A stretch of DNA of 59,551 bases. Origin: CAZMGD01 sp964565705. GTDB taxonomy: Bacteria; Actinomycetota; Acidimicrobiia; Acidimicrobiales; Ilumatobacteraceae. This document shows, piece after piece, positions 23,011 through 31,093 of the stretch (positions are counted from its first letter, which is position 1; each line of letters starts with the position of its first letter). Both the position numbers and the translations under genes were made by a program. The stretch is taken from NCBI GenBank assembly GCA_964565705.1, contig CAZMGD010000011.1, forward strand, positions 1-59,551, given 5' to 3'. The notes beneath the pieces are model-generated. The model saw only the letters and a list, made by a program, of their open reading frames with translations, had not been told where the DNA came from and did not search any database.

Positions 23011-23312
23011 TCATCCGCCCCGGAACGAAACTGCGCAGCGCCGTGTCCACGGTCGAGCTGATCGTCGTCAAGGCGCCCGCCACCGAGATCGAGGTCGGCT
23101 GCGGCGGTTCACCCGTGCTGACCGACGGCGGGCCCGAGGAAGGCGCCGCCCCCGACCCGTCGCTCAGCGAGACGATCAACGTCGGCAAGCGCTACGCCAA
23201 CGAGGAGGTCGGCATCGAGGTGCTCGTCACCAAGGCCGGCGTCGGCACGCTCACGGTCAACGGCGAAGTCCTCCTCCCCAAGGAAGCCAAGCCCCTCCCC
23301 GCGAGCGACTGA
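23007..23312 (+). CDS. Small conserved-type hypothetical protein, 101 aa
   Basis: The product starts MIIRPGTKLRSAVSTVELIV and is mostly predicted beta-strand: VKAPATEIEVGCGG, ETINVGKRYANEEVGIEVLV, GVGTLTVNGEVLLPKEAKPL. It has one Cys in a GCGG turn and no signal peptide. It overlaps the TetR gene by 4 nt (ATGA), so it is translated with the catabolic operon. The compact beta-rich pattern suggests a small binding or accessory subunit. No family is recognised. Confidence 0.75.
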   Translation: MIIRPGTKLRSAVSTVELIVVKAPATEIEVGCGGSPVLTDGGPEEGAAPDPSLSETINVGKRYANEEVGIEVLVTKAGVGTLTVNGEVLLPKEAKPLPASD

Positions 23313-23333
23313 TGGCTCGCTGCTCTGCTGCTG

Positions 23334-23527
23334 GGCTCGCTGCGCTCGCCGTCGGCGCCTGAGCCCGCCGCGTCGGGCTCGCTGCGCTCGCNNNNNNNNN
23401 NNNNNNNNNNNNNNNNNNNNNNNNNNNNNNNNNNNNNNNNNNNNNNNNNNNNNNNNNNNNNNNNNNNNNNNNNNNNNNNNNNNNNNNNNNNGCTCGCTGC
23501 GCTCGCGAAGCGTCGGTGACCTTGTTG
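23334..23527 (+). repeat. Composite GGCTCGCTGCGCTCGC repeat interrupted by an assembly gap
   Basis: Copies of the 16-mer are at 23334-23349 and 23376-23391, and a 15-base copy restarts right after the gap at 23492-23506, continuing GAAGCGTCGGTGACC. The spacer GTCGGCGCCTGAGC resembles that of the 3.5 kb copy. The element occupies the whole stretch between two converging genes (stops at 23312 and 23531). Confidence 0.8.
23392..23491. other. Assembly gap (100 N) inside a repeat
   Basis: One hundred Ns placed within the dispersed repeat. The 15 bases before and after the gap are identical (GCTCGCTGCGCTCGC), so the true missing length may be zero or several repeat copies. Confidence 0.95.
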
Positions 23528-23530
23528 ACC

Positions 23531-25276
23531 TCAGGTCGGGGCTGCTCGCGGGCCTCTGATCAGTGTGCCCGGGAGGGCGCCGGTGACGGTGTCGTCGGCG
23601 ACCGTTTGGGTGCCGGCGACCCAGGTGCCGACGTAGCCGCGGCCGCGTTGGATCAGGCGGCGGCCACCGGCGGGTAGGTCGTAGGCCATTCGTGGCACGT
23701 CGAAGCCGAGGGAGTCGAGGTCGATCAGGTTCAGGTCGGCACGGTGGCCGGGGGCGATCACGCCTCGGTCGTGCAGACCGTACAGCTGGGCGGTCTGTTG
23801 GGTCTGGCGATGCACGACGTGCTCCAACGGCAGCCGCGGGCCGCGGGTGCGGTCGCGGGTCCAGTGGGTCAGCATGAACGTGGGCATGCCCCCGTCGCAG
23901 ATCGCGCCGCAGTGTGCACCGGCGTCGCTCAAGCCCATCCGGGTGTGCGGGTGCCGCTGCAGCTCGTAGGTCATCGACAGGTCGCCGTAGGCATAGTTGA
24001 AGAGCGGCATGTACACCATGCCCCGCCCGCCGCCGGCACAGAGGTGGTCGACGAGCAGCCGCATCGGGTTCGCGTCCGTGCGCGCAGCGGCGGCGGCGAT
24101 CGACGTGTCCGCCGGCGGCTCGTAGTCGATGTCCGCGCCCTCGACCGCCCACATCCGGTCGAGCTTGTCGAGCACGGCGGCGCGGAAGAAGCCGCCGTCG
24201 TCGGGCACGTGCTCGGTCAGCTGCCGGTACCGCTCCGGTTCCAGCAGTGCGGCGACACGGGCATCCAGCGGGAGCGCGGCCACCTCCTGGTACGCGGGGT
24301 GGAACAGCAGCGGGTGGATGCTGCCCTCGAGGCAGGCGAGGATCCCGATCGAGCGGCCCGCCGCCTGAGCGATGATCGGCAGCCCGCCTGCGGCCGCCTC
24401 GTCGAGCAGCCGGAGCACGTCGCGCCACACCTCCGGCGCCTGGTCGGCCTGGTTGAGGTTCACGGACACGGTCGCGCCCGTGCGCCGGGCCAGCTCGCGC
24501 ATCCACGGCCACTCGTCCACCGGCAGGCGGGGGTGCTCGGGCGCGAACTGGAACACCCCGTGGCCGGCGCGGCGCAGCGCGTCGGCGATCCCCCACAGCT
24601 CGTCGGCTCCGGCGGTCGTGCCCGGCACCAGCTCGCCAGCCTTGCTGCGGTGGATCGGCGTGCGGCTGGTCGAGAAACCGAGGGCTCCGGCCCGCAGCGC
24701 CTCCTCGACCAACTGCGACATCGCCGCGATGTCGTCGTCGCTCGGGGCCTCGTTGGCGGCGCCACGCTCACCCATCACGTACGCGCGCAACGGGCCGTGG
24801 CCGATCTGGGCGCCGACGTCGAGCACCCGCGGCTGGAGTTCGACGGCGTCGAGGTACTCCGGGAAGTGCTCCCACCCCCAGGTGATGCCCTCGGCCATCG
24901 CCGAACCCGGGATGTCCTCGACGCCCTCCATCAGCTCGATCAGCCACTCCTGCCGGTCGGGGGCCGCGGGGGCGAACCCGACCCCACAGTTGCCCATCAC
25001 CACGGTCGTCACGCCGTGCCACGAGCTCGGAGTCATCCACGGATCCCAGCTGACCTGGGCGTCGTAGTGGGTGTGGACGTCGACGAACCCCGGCGTCAGC
25101 AACAGCCCGTCGGCGTCGACTCGCCGCGCGGCCAGCTCGCCGGCCAGGCTCCCCGCCGCGGCGACCTCCACGATCCGTCCGCCCTCCACCGCGACGTCTG
25201 CCACCCGCGCCGGCGCCCCCGTCCCATCCACGACCGAAGCCCCGGTGATGATCAGGTCGCGCATGTCGCCGGTCAT
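23531..25276 (-). CDS. N-acyl-D-amino-acid deacylase-type amidohydrolase
   Basis: A 581-aa metal-dependent hydrolase of the D-aminoacylase / amidohydrolase-3 group. It begins with the small beta sandwich (DLIITGASVVDGTGAPARVA). The first metal site is FVDVHTHYDAQVSWDP (H-x-H); further motifs are VVMGNCGVGFAPAAP, the active-site Asp in GLSDAGAHCGAICDG, and GVIAPGHRADLNLIDLDSL near the end. Characterised members remove acyl groups from D-amino acids; many actinobacterial paralogues have unknown substrates. The ATG at 25276 is used; MRDLI at 25264 is an alternative. It is the last gene of the dxs-phosphatase-deacylase series, 10 nt after the phosphatase. Confidence 0.87.
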   Translation of the reverse strand: MTGDMRDLIITGASVVDGTGAPARVADVAVEGGRIVEVAAAGSLAGELAARRVDADGLLLTPGFVDVHTHYDAQVSWDPWMTPSSWHGVTTVVMGNCGVGFAPAAPDRQEWLIELMEGVEDIPGSAMAEGITWGWEHFPEYLDAVELQPRVLDVGAQIGHGPLRAYVMGERGAANEAPSDDDIAAMSQLVEEALRAGALGFSTSRTPIHRSKAGELVPGTTAGADELWGIADALRRAGHGVFQFAPEHPRLPVDEWPWMRELARRTGATVSVNLNQADQAPEVWRDVLRLLDEAAAGGLPIIAQAAGRSIGILACLEGSIHPLLFHPAYQEVAALPLDARVAALLEPERYRQLTEHVPDDGGFFRAAVLDKLDRMWAVEGADIDYEPPADTSIAAAAARTDANPMRLLVDHLCAGGGRGMVYMPLFNYAYGDLSMTYELQRHPHTRMGLSDAGAHCGAICDGGMPTFMLTHWTRDRTRGPRLPLEHVVHRQTQQTAQLYGLHDRGVIAPGHRADLNLIDLDSLGFDVPRMAYDLPAGGRRLIQRGRGYVGTWVAGTQTVADDTVTGALPGTLIRGPRAAPT

Positions 25277-25286
25277 TCCTGCGAGA

Positions 25287-26081
25287 TCAGGCCAGCGCCC
25301 GGATGATGTCGTCGTGGAGGATGGCGTTGGTGGAGACGGCGGAGTCGGTGTCGATCGTGCGGGCTCCGTGGCGGTCGGTGAACCGGCCGCCGGCCTGCTC
25401 GACGATCGCCATCGGGGCGGCGACGTCGTAGGAGGCGACGCCGATCGCGTCGACGGCGACGTCGACGGCGCCCTCCGCCACCAGCATGTGCTGCCAGAAG
25501 TCGCCGTACCCGCGCGCCCGGTACGCCGAGCGCTGCAGCGTGACGAGGCGGTCGGTGCGCCCGATCTCGTCCCAGCCAGCGCTGAAGGTCACGCTGACCT
25601 GCGCCTCGGCGATCGCGGGGACGGAACTGACGTGGATCGGTGCGCCACCGCGCAGGTCGCAGAACGCTCCGATCCCGGCGGCCGCCCACCAACGGCGACC
25701 CATCGCCGGCGCGCTCACCACACCGAGCACCGGACCGTCGTCATCGTGGACGAGGGCGATCAGCGTGGCCCACACGGGCACGCCGCGCACGAAGTTGGAG
25801 GTGCCGTCGATCGGGTCGACGATCCACCGCCACGGTGACGACGCATCACCGACCAGGCCGTGCTCCTCTCCGAACAGCCCGTGGCTCGGCCGAGCCTCCA
25901 GCACGCGGGCGGCGATCGCCGCCTCCGTGCCCCGGTCGGCCTCGGTCACCTCGGTGTGGTTGGCCTTCCAGTCCACCGTGAACGACCGCCGCTCGTAGGC
26001 CGGCAGGCTGATCGTGTCGGCGAGGTCGGCGAGCTCGAGCGCCAGGGCGAGGTCGGCGGAGAGATCGGCGTCGAGCGCCAC
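25287..26081 (-). CDS. Inositol-monophosphatase family phosphatase (histidinol-phosphatase-like)
   Basis: A 264-aa lithium-sensitive-phosphatase family member. Metal site: GEEHG (Glu72-Glu73), WIVDPIDGTSNF (Asp89, Asp92), and a late Asp in VASYDVAAPMAIVEQAGG. These coordinate Mg ions for phosphate monoester hydrolysis. Substrates in the family include inositol phosphate, histidinol phosphate and NADP. The length and the ANHTEVTEADRGTE segment fit actinobacterial HisN-type proteins, but no his genes lie nearby. The GTG at 26081 is 2 nt after the dxs stop, which suggests translational coupling. Confidence 0.87.
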   Translation of the reverse strand: MALDADLSADLALALELADLADTISLPAYERRSFTVDWKANHTEVTEADRGTEAAIAARVLEARPSHGLFGEEHGLVGDASSPWRWIVDPIDGTSNFVRGVPVWATLIALVHDDDGPVLGVVSAPAMGRRWWAAAGIGAFCDLRGGAPIHVSSVPAIAEAQVSVTFSAGWDEIGRTDRLVTLQRSAYRARGYGDFWQHMLVAEGAVDVAVDAIGVASYDVAAPMAIVEQAGGRFTDRHGARTIDTDSAVSTNAILHDDIIRALA

Positions 26082-26083
26082 GA

Positions 26084-28021
26084 TCAGCGGGCGCGGACGG
26101 CGGCGACGATGCCCGCGGCGTCGAGTCCGTAGCGGGCGAGGATGCTGTCGGCCTTGCCCTGCTGGATGAACTCCGTGGGCAGCCCGAGCACGTCCACCAC
26201 CACGTCGGGGGCGAGCACGCGCAACGCATCGGCGATCGCGATGCCGACCCCGCCTGCCCGCACACCGTCCTCGACCGTCACGATCCGCTGGTGGCGGGCA
26301 GCGTCGGCGAGCATCGCCGGGTCGAGCGGGATGCAGCTGCGGACGTCCCACACGGTGACCGCGAGGCCGTCGGCGCGCAGTTCCTCGGCGGCACGGGTGG
26401 CCGCCGCCAGCGTCCTGCCGACCGCCAGGACGCACACGGTGGCGCCGTCATCGGCGGACACCTGGCGGGCGTCGAGCCCGTGGCCGACCTCGGTTTCGGG
26501 CACGCTCGGCGCGGAGCCCCGGGCATAGCGGATCGTGACCGGCCCGTCGTCGGCGAGGCCGATCGCGTCGTGCAGCATCTGCTGCAACTCCTGGGCGCTC
26601 GACGGGGCGAGCACGCGCATGCCCGGCACCTTCGTCAGCAGCACCATGTCGTACATGCCGTGGTGGCTGGCGCCGTCGGGTCCGGTGATGCCGGAGCGAT
26701 CGAGCGCGAACACGACCGGCGCCCGGTGCAGGGCGACGTCGTACACCACCTGGTCCCACGCCCTGTTCAGGAACGTGGAGTAGACCGCGACGACGGGCCG
26801 CAGGCCCCCGAGGGCCATTGCCGCGGCGGCGGTGACGGCGTGCTGCTCGGCGATGCCGACGTCGAAGCAGCGGTCGGGGAAGCGCTCGGCGAACGGGATC
26901 AGGCCGGTGGGGCCGGTCATCGCCGCGGTGATCGCGACCACCCGCCGATCGTGCTCGGCCTCCTTGATGATCGCCTCGGCGAAGGCCTGCGTGTAGCCCG
27001 TGGGCACCGCCTTCGGCGGCCCGGTGACGGGATCGAAGACCGGTGCGTCGTGGAGGTGCTTCTCGTCGTCGTCCTCCGCCGGCGGGTAGCCGCGGCCCTT
27101 GTGGGTCAGGACGTGGACGACGATCGGGCCCTCCGCCGACAGCTCGATCGCGTTCTGGAAGGCGTGCTCCAGCGCCTCGATGTCATGCCCGTCGATCGGC
27201 CCGGTGTAGCGGGCGCCGAGCGCTTCGAAGAACGACGTGGGCTGGAGGAACTCGCGCACCGCGGCCTTGAACGCGTCCATGCCCCGCTCGGCCTGGGTGC
27301 CGATCAACGGGATGTCGCGCAAGAAGTGCTCGAGCCGCCGCTGGCGGCGCACGTACGTCGGGTTGAGACGGATGTCGGTGAGCGCGTGCGACAGCTTCTC
27401 GGTGATCCGGTCGGGCAGGCCGGTGCCGCGGTCCACGTCGGGGATGACGTCGGGCGGGCAGTACGACAGGTTGGAGACGGTGGGGGCGTAGCTGCGGCCG
27501 TTGTCGTTGACGACGATGATGACCCGCTGCTTCGTGTGGCCGATGTTGTTGAGCGCCTCGTACGCCATGCCGCCGGTGAGCGAGCCGTCGCCGATCACGG
27601 CGACGATGTGCCGCCGTCGATCGACCCCGGCGTCGCGGGCCACGGCCATCCCGTGGGCGTAGGACAGGATCGTGGAGGCGTGGCTGTTCTCGACGAAGTC
27701 GTGCGGGCTCTCACTGCGGCTCGGGTAGCCCGACAGGCCGTCCTCCTGGCGGAGCTTGGCGAAGTCCTTGGCCCGCCCGGTGACGATCTTGTGGACGTAC
27801 GCCTGGTGACCGGTGTCCCAGAGGATCGCGTCGAGCGGCGATTCGAACACCCGGTGCAGGGCGAGCGTGAGCTCGACCGCGCCGAGGTTGGAGCCGAGGT
27901 GTCCGGCGTTCTCGGCGACCGACTGGACGACGAAGTCACGGATCTCGCCGGCGAGGTCGTCGAGCTCGGCGTAGCTGAGGCCGCGCAGGTCGGCGGGATC
28001 ACGTAGACGGCTCAGGGACAT
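26084..28021 (-). CDS. dxs: 1-deoxy-D-xylulose-5-phosphate synthase
   Basis: A 645-aa thiamine-pyrophosphate enzyme that condenses pyruvate and glyceraldehyde 3-phosphate, the first step of the MEP isoprenoid route. The TPP-binding motif is VIGDGSLTGGMAYEALNN. The N-terminal domain shows HLGSNLGAVELTLALH, and the transketolase-like middle domain FDVGIAEQHAVTAAAAMALG, including the catalytic Glu. Length matches the family. The ATG at 28021 (MSLSRLRDP) is a good start. Its need for TPP fits the thiamine uptake genes in the same window, and its product feeds undecaprenyl phosphate, recycled by the UppP encoded at 36 kb. Confidence 0.97.
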   Translation of the reverse strand: MSLSRLRDPADLRGLSYAELDDLAGEIRDFVVQSVAENAGHLGSNLGAVELTLALHRVFESPLDAILWDTGHQAYVHKIVTGRAKDFAKLRQEDGLSGYPSRSESPHDFVENSHASTILSYAHGMAVARDAGVDRRRHIVAVIGDGSLTGGMAYEALNNIGHTKQRVIIVVNDNGRSYAPTVSNLSYCPPDVIPDVDRGTGLPDRITEKLSHALTDIRLNPTYVRRQRRLEHFLRDIPLIGTQAERGMDAFKAAVREFLQPTSFFEALGARYTGPIDGHDIEALEHAFQNAIELSAEGPIVVHVLTHKGRGYPPAEDDDEKHLHDAPVFDPVTGPPKAVPTGYTQAFAEAIIKEAEHDRRVVAITAAMTGPTGLIPFAERFPDRCFDVGIAEQHAVTAAAAMALGGLRPVVAVYSTFLNRAWDQVVYDVALHRAPVVFALDRSGITGPDGASHHGMYDMVLLTKVPGMRVLAPSSAQELQQMLHDAIGLADDGPVTIRYARGSAPSVPETEVGHGLDARQVSADDGATVCVLAVGRTLAAATRAAEELRADGLAVTVWDVRSCIPLDPAMLADAARHQRIVTVEDGVRAGGVGIAIADALRVLAPDVVVDVLGLPTEFIQQGKADSILARYGLDAAGIVAAVRAR

Positions 28022-28084
28022 GACGTGAGCAGGGTACTCCTGACAGTGATGGCGTGCCGCGTCAACGTGACCGCCGACCGGCGC

Positions 28085-29062
28085 TCAGGTGGCCTCGGCC
28101 GGAGCCGGGGTGGCATCTCCGAGATCCGGTGCCGCCGGCGGATGGGCACGCTCGAACTTGCGGTCCAGGCGGTACTGGTTCCAGACGTGCAGCGTCCACC
28201 CGGCGGCGAAACCGACCAGCAAGGTCAGCAGGCCGCCCACGCCGTCCAGCCAGAAGTGGTTGGCGGTGACGATGATGCAGGTCAACGTCAGCGCTGGGTA
28301 CAGCAGCATCGCCGCCTTCGACCACCGTCGTCTGAGCAGCGGCCACATCGCGAACGCGCACCACGTGCTCCACCCGATGTGCAGGCTGGGCATCGCCGCG
28401 TACTGGTTCGACAGGCTCTTGATCGCATCGTTGTCGAACGACCACGGACCTCCGAAGCACTCGAGGCTGTCGACGAACTCGAACGGGCCCTTCTCACACT
28501 TCAGCGTGCCCGGCGGGACGCGTTGGGTGGACGCGGTCGGCGTCGAGGGACGCTCGGACGACGGGATGCACGCCGCACCGTAGTTGTTGACCTCGACGCC
28601 CTCGGTGGTGTGGGTGACCTCAGGGCACGGCGCATCCAGCAGGCGCGGCGGCATGAGCGGGAACATCGAGAAGCCGATGATCGCCAGGCCCGTGGTGAGC
28701 AGGATCGTGTTCCGCCAGATCGGGAACACGTCGGGCCGCTTCTTGTAGAGCACGGCGAAGACGGCGATCGTGACGACGAAGTGGGCCACGCCGTAGTAGG
28801 TGTTCCAGAACTGCATGACCGCCTTCGAGCCGGTGAACCAGCTCTGCATGGTGGCCTCGTGGAACAGGCCGAGCGCCTTCTCCATCCGGATGATCGTGAT
28901 CGCGTTGTTGAACGCGTGCTCGGGCTTGCCCTCCGTGGCGACGAGGGCTGACCCGAACTGGTTCCGGCTCCATGAGTAGAGGAGGTAGAAGGTGACGACG
29001 AGGATCGCCTCCTTCCACCAGAACAGACGATGCGTGCGCGTCGGACGTTCGCTCGTCTGCAT
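28085..29062 (-). CDS. PAP2 superfamily membrane phosphatase/phosphotransferase (Aur1/Ipt1-like)
   Basis: A 325-aa integral membrane protein with about six hydrophobic spans (first AILVVTFYLLYSWS). The phosphatase signatures are partial but clear: a motif 2-type AAMPSLHIGWSTW, and a motif 3-type TANHFWLDGVGG with His and Asp. A Cys-containing outer loop (residues about 145-195) separates the second and third parts. Family members dephosphorylate lipid phosphates or transfer phospho-alcohol head groups; actinobacterial relatives are linked to glycolipid or inositol-lipid synthesis. It lies between the thioesterase and dxs on the same strand, with gaps of 49 and 63 nt. Confidence 0.82.
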   Translation of the reverse strand: MQTSERPTRTHRLFWWKEAILVVTFYLLYSWSRNQFGSALVATEGKPEHAFNNAITIIRMEKALGLFHEATMQSWFTGSKAVMQFWNTYYGVAHFVVTIAVFAVLYKKRPDVFPIWRNTILLTTGLAIIGFSMFPLMPPRLLDAPCPEVTHTTEGVEVNNYGAACIPSSERPSTPTASTQRVPPGTLKCEKGPFEFVDSLECFGGPWSFDNDAIKSLSNQYAAMPSLHIGWSTWCAFAMWPLLRRRWSKAAMLLYPALTLTCIIVTANHFWLDGVGGLLTLLVGFAAGWTLHVWNQYRLDRKFERAHPPAAPDLGDATPAPAEAT

Positions 29063-29111
29063 GGTGTGTCAGGTTACGGGCGGTGGCGCGACCCGGCGTG
29101 TGCGTACGCGC

Positions 29112-29522
29112 TCAACGGGCCGGGCATCGCGCCTTGTCGAGGAAGCGCTCCACGTCGACCTGCACGCGGGTGACCTTGCCGCAGGCGATGAGCCCTCGCT
29201 CGTCGGAGGCGGACACGGTGAAGAACAGCCGTCTGCCCTCGACCTTGTCGAGCACTGCCTCGGCCTCGACGTGGGCACCGATCGCGCTCGGCTGGAGGTG
29301 CTCGAGCTGCACGCGCATGCCGACCGTCGTGACGCCCGCAGGCAACTGCTCGGCGATCGCGGCGACGGCGGCTGCCTCGCACAGCGCGATCAGGCGGGGC
29401 GTGCCGAGGACGGCGACGGTGCCCGAGCCCAAGGCCTCGGCGGTGTCGGCATGCTCGACCACCAGGCGGGCTTCGCCTCGGAGCCCGGTCGCGAGCTCCA
29501 CGGATGTACACGCGGCGTCCAT
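29112..29522 (-). CDS. Thioesterase superfamily (FlK-like hotdog) protein
   Basis: A 136-aa hotdog-fold protein. The sequence ELATGLRGEARLVVEHADTA then EALGSGTVAVLGTPRLIALC closely follows the pattern of FlK-like acyl-CoA thioesterases. Next are a core helix (EAAAVAAIAEQLPAG) and strands GMRVQLEHLQPSAIG and RRLFFTVSASDERG. The Thr/Glu/His residues of the FlK catalytic set are represented in the T-P-R, C-E-A and L-E-H-L segments. The substrate is unknown. The start is uncertain: ATG 29522 is given, and GTG 29501 would begin right at the family consensus. It is divergent from tldD. Confidence 0.8.
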   Translation of the reverse strand: MDAACTSVELATGLRGEARLVVEHADTAEALGSGTVAVLGTPRLIALCEAAAVAAIAEQLPAGVTTVGMRVQLEHLQPSAIGAHVEAEAVLDKVEGRRLFFTVSASDERGLIACGKVTRVQVDVERFLDKARCPAR

Positions 29523-29625
29523 CAGGAGGCCATCGTATGCACACCCAGCCGTCACCACGCGCACGAAGCGATGTGGCGTCGGCGACGTCTCGTGCGGTGT
29601 TGCGCCGCCCCGTAGCCTCGACGGT

Positions 29626-31014
29626 GTGAGCAACGCGACGATCGTGGACCCTGACGTGGTGGAACGCGTGCTGGAGCGAGCGCTCCAGCGCGGCGGTGAG
29701 TTCGCCGAGATCTATGCCGAGGACAAGCGCGGCACCGGGCTCGGGCTGGACGACGGCCGGATCGAGCAGGTCACCACCGGCCGCGACCGGGGCGCCGGCA
29801 TCCGGGTCGTTCGCGGCGACACGACCGGGTTCGCCCACACCGCCGACGTCAGCGAAGCGGGCCTCGTCGCCGCCGCGGCCGCAGCCGCCGACGCGGCGGG
29901 TGGCGGAGGCGGCGGGGTGCGGGCGGTGGCGCTCACCCAGCGGCCGCCGACCGGCACCGGCCACCGGAGCGCGTCGATGACGGAGAAGGCAGAGCTGTTG
30001 CACCGCCTGGATGCGGCCGCACGCGCCGCCGGGAGCCAGATCGTGCAGGTGTCGGGCGGCTACTCCGACAGCCGCAAGTCGATCATGGTCGCCAACTCGC
30101 TCGGCCTGTACGCCACCGACACCCAGACCCGTACGATCCTGCGGGTCAGCGTCGTGGCCAACGGCGACACCGGCATGCAGACCGGCTACGACTCGGTCGG
30201 GCACACGATCGGGTTCGAGCTGTTCGACACGGTGACGCCCGAAGATCTCGCCGCAAACGCGGCCCGGCGGGCACTCACCAAGCTCGAGGCACGGCCCGCC
30301 CCGAGCGGCACCCTGCCCGTCGTCATCCAGCGCGGCAGCGGTGGCGTCCTGTTCCACGAGGCGTGCGGACACGGCCTGGAGGCTGACCACATCGTCAAGG
30401 GCGCGAGCGTGTTCCAGGGCCGCGTCGGCGACCTCGTCGCGTCGCCGCTCGTCACGCTGGTGGACGACGGCACGATGAGCGGCGAGTGGGGCCAGATCGG
30501 CATCGACGACGAGGGCCACCCAGCCGAGCGCAACGTGCTGATCGAGGACGGCATCCTGACCGACTACATGTGGGACTACCTGCGGGCACGCGCCGAGGGC
30601 CGGGCCCAGAGCGGCAACGGCCGGCGGCAGAGCTACATGCACCTGCCGATGGTGCGGATGACGAACACCTATGTGTTGAACGGTCAGGACGATCCCGACG
30701 ACATCGTCGCCGCCACCGACCACGGCGTGTACGTCGCCCACCTCGGTGGCGGGCAGGTCGACACCGCCAGCGGCGACTTCGTGTTCGGGATGACCGAGGC
30801 CTACCTGATCGAGCACGGCGAGATCACCGAGCCGCTGCGCGATGGCAACCTGATCGGCAACGGTCCGAAGGCCCTGGCCGACATCGACATGCTGGGCGAC
30901 GACTTCGCGATGGGCGGCCCCGGCACGTGCGGGAAGGACGGTCAGGGCGTCCCCGTCGGCAACGGCCAGCCCACCCTGCGGGTTCGCGAGTTGACCGTGG
31001 GAGGCACAGCGTGA
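29626..31014 (+). CDS. tldD: TldD metalloprotease subunit
   Basis: A 462-aa catalytic half of the TldD/TldE protease, which trims small modified peptides (for example microcin B17 and other RiPPs) and degrades unfolded peptides. The zinc motif HEACGHGLEAD (His244, Glu245, His249) is intact. The fold markers GTGLGLDDGRIEQVTTGRD at the N-terminus and PVGNGQPTLRVRELTVGG at the C-terminus are present. The GTG at 29626 matches family length. Its partner tldE follows 79 nt downstream, after a strong hairpin. No RiPP precursor is evident nearby. Confidence 0.95.
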   Translation: MSNATIVDPDVVERVLERALQRGGEFAEIYAEDKRGTGLGLDDGRIEQVTTGRDRGAGIRVVRGDTTGFAHTADVSEAGLVAAAAAAADAAGGGGGGVRAVALTQRPPTGTGHRSASMTEKAELLHRLDAAARAAGSQIVQVSGGYSDSRKSIMVANSLGLYATDTQTRTILRVSVVANGDTGMQTGYDSVGHTIGFELFDTVTPEDLAANAARRALTKLEARPAPSGTLPVVIQRGSGGVLFHEACGHGLEADHIVKGASVFQGRVGDLVASPLVTLVDDGTMSGEWGQIGIDDEGHPAERNVLIEDGILTDYMWDYLRARAEGRAQSGNGRRQSYMHLPMVRMTNTYVLNGQDDPDDIVAATDHGVYVAHLGGGQVDTASGDFVFGMTEAYLIEHGEITEPLRDGNLIGNGPKALADIDMLGDDFAMGGPGTCGKDGQGVPVGNGQPTLRVRELTVGGTA

Positions 31015-31028
31015 GCGGCTTCCTCACG

Positions 31029-31078
31029 GTTCTCGGTCGGGATCTGGCTGCTCCAGGTGCCAGATCCCGACCGAGAAC
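31029..31078 (+). terminator. 20-bp perfect hairpin between tldD and tldE
   Basis: Arms at 31029-31048 (GTTCTCGGTC then GGGATCTGGC) and 31059-31078 are fully complementary, with a 10-nt loop TGCTCCAGGT. It starts 15 nt after the tldD stop and ends 16 nt before the tldE ATG. No T-tract follows, so it may be an attenuator, a processing site or an mRNA stabiliser rather than a full terminator. Confidence 0.7.
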
Positions 31079-31093
31079 GCGGGGTGGCGCGGG

